Positions 8,260-8,574 of a stretch of 8,574 bases of DNA are shown in pieces. Positions within the stretch are counted from its first letter, which is position 1. Each line of letters opens with the position of its first letter. The translations under genes were made by a program, and so were the position numbers. The notes under the pieces were generated by a model. It was not told the DNA's origin. It did not search any database and was given only the letters and a program-made list of their open reading frames with translations. This stretch comes from Thermomicrobiaceae bacterium (GTDB lineage Bacteria > Chloroflexota > Chloroflexia > Thermomicrobiales > Thermomicrobiaceae), in assembly GCA_007122555.1 (NCBI GenBank), contig SKTL01000266.1, positions 1 to 8,574 on the forward strand, read 5' to 3'.

Positions 8260-8574
8260 TTGGTCAGGTTCGGGCACGACGGTTGGCTTGGACAGCTCGC
8301 CCGGGATGTCACGTTCGATTCCGTGGAAGCGGTCGCGCGTGCCGCGGGAGCGGTAATGGTGCGCGATTTTCCAGACGACGCCCGTCTCGTCGTCGGATTC
8401 GATCGCCGATTTCTATCCGATCGCTTTGCGCAGCATATTGCTCGCGAGCTCGCCGCCCTCGGAATTGAGATCTGGCTGAGCCCGGATCCGATCCCAACCC
8501 CGGCGCTATCATATGCAATCCAGCGAGTTGACGCCGTTGGCGGGATCATGGTGACCGGAGGCGCGCACCCTTCA
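8260..8574 (+). CDS. Phosphohexomutase-family protein, N-terminal part, with altered active-site loop (3' end cut off)
   Basis: The frame reads 105 residues to the window edge and aligns from memory with domain 1 of the phosphoglucomutase/phosphomannomutase family. VRFGHDGWLGQLARDVTF matches the usual FGT(D/S)GWR(A/G) start, VVGFDRRFLSDRFA matches VVGYDTRFLSEEFA, IEIWLSPDPIPTPALSYAI matches the (P)TPTPAVSFAV strand, and VGGIMVTGGAHPS sits where GGIMITASHNPP is expected. Family members convert hexose 1- and 6-phosphates through a phosphoserine in that last loop. Here the serine position is Gly, the following His-Asn is Ala-His, and the conserved Arg after GW is Leu. The start is uncertain: TTG 8260 places the FGHDGW motif at the family's usual distance but has no ribosome binding site; TTG 8224 has AGGG only three bases before it. 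Whether the metal loop and sugar-binding domains are intact cannot be seen. It may be an inactive paralogue or a protein with a changed function. Confidence 0.8.
   Translation, partial: MVRFGHDGWLGQLARDVTFDSVEAVARAAGAVMVRDFPDDARLVVGFDRRFLSDRFAQHIARELAALGIEIWLSPDPIPTPALSYAIQRVDAVGGIMVTGGAHPS

Overview
The window is moderately GC-rich bacterial chromosome, densely coded, with short intergenic gaps. It holds five genes supported by clear family motifs or a strong ribosome binding site, plus the first part of a sixth. The gene set suggests a Chloroflexota-type bacterium, perhaps Thermomicrobia-like. The reasons are a fused carB-pyrE pyrimidine block, a Thermus-like PyrE ending in a CPLC motif, and a DEDDh exonuclease fused to the N-terminal half of UvrC, an architecture otherwise best known from Actinobacteria. 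This placement is an inference from protein character and was not checked by any search.

Region 1 (1-3736, + strand) is the end of a pyrimidine biosynthesis operon. It contains carB, the carbamoyl-phosphate synthase large subunit, missing about 44 N-terminal residues at the window edge. Next comes pyrE, orotate phosphoribosyltransferase, which either overlaps the carB stop codon or starts 30 bases further in. CarB makes the first intermediate of UMP synthesis and PyrE performs the next-to-last step.

Region 2 (3758-6079, - strand) converges on pyrE. It holds ligA, the NAD-dependent DNA ligase, with all domains and key residues present. Thirty bases downstream lies a small gene with a very good ribosome binding site, encoding an 82-residue charged, helix-rich protein of unknown function. 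The two probably share a transcript.

Region 3 (6080-6221) is the one real regulatory gap. It carries two divergent promoters that interleave: an extended -10 promoter for ligA and a -35/-10 promoter for the gene on the other side. A direct repeat TGTTC-N7-TGTTC lies over the shared core. The two promoters probably cannot be occupied at once.

Region 4 (6222-8156, + strand) is a 644-residue repair nuclease: a winged-helix-like N-terminus, a DEDDh 3'-5' exonuclease, a UvrC-type GIY-YIG nuclease, the four UvrC Fe-S cysteines, a UVR (UvrB-binding) motif and a short C-terminal region in place of UvrC's RNase H and HhH domains. Every catalytic residue of both nucleases is visible.

Region 5 (8260 to the window end, + strand) is the N-terminal part of a phosphohexomutase-family protein. 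Its active-site serine loop reads TGGAHPS instead of T(A/G)SHNPP, and the conserved Arg after GW is Leu, so it may be a pseudoenzyme.

The most interesting items are the dual-nuclease fusion with its N-terminal domain, the shared ligA/nuclease promoter region, and the mutase homologue with a lost catalytic serine. No mobile element, CRISPR array, tRNA or rRNA was seen.
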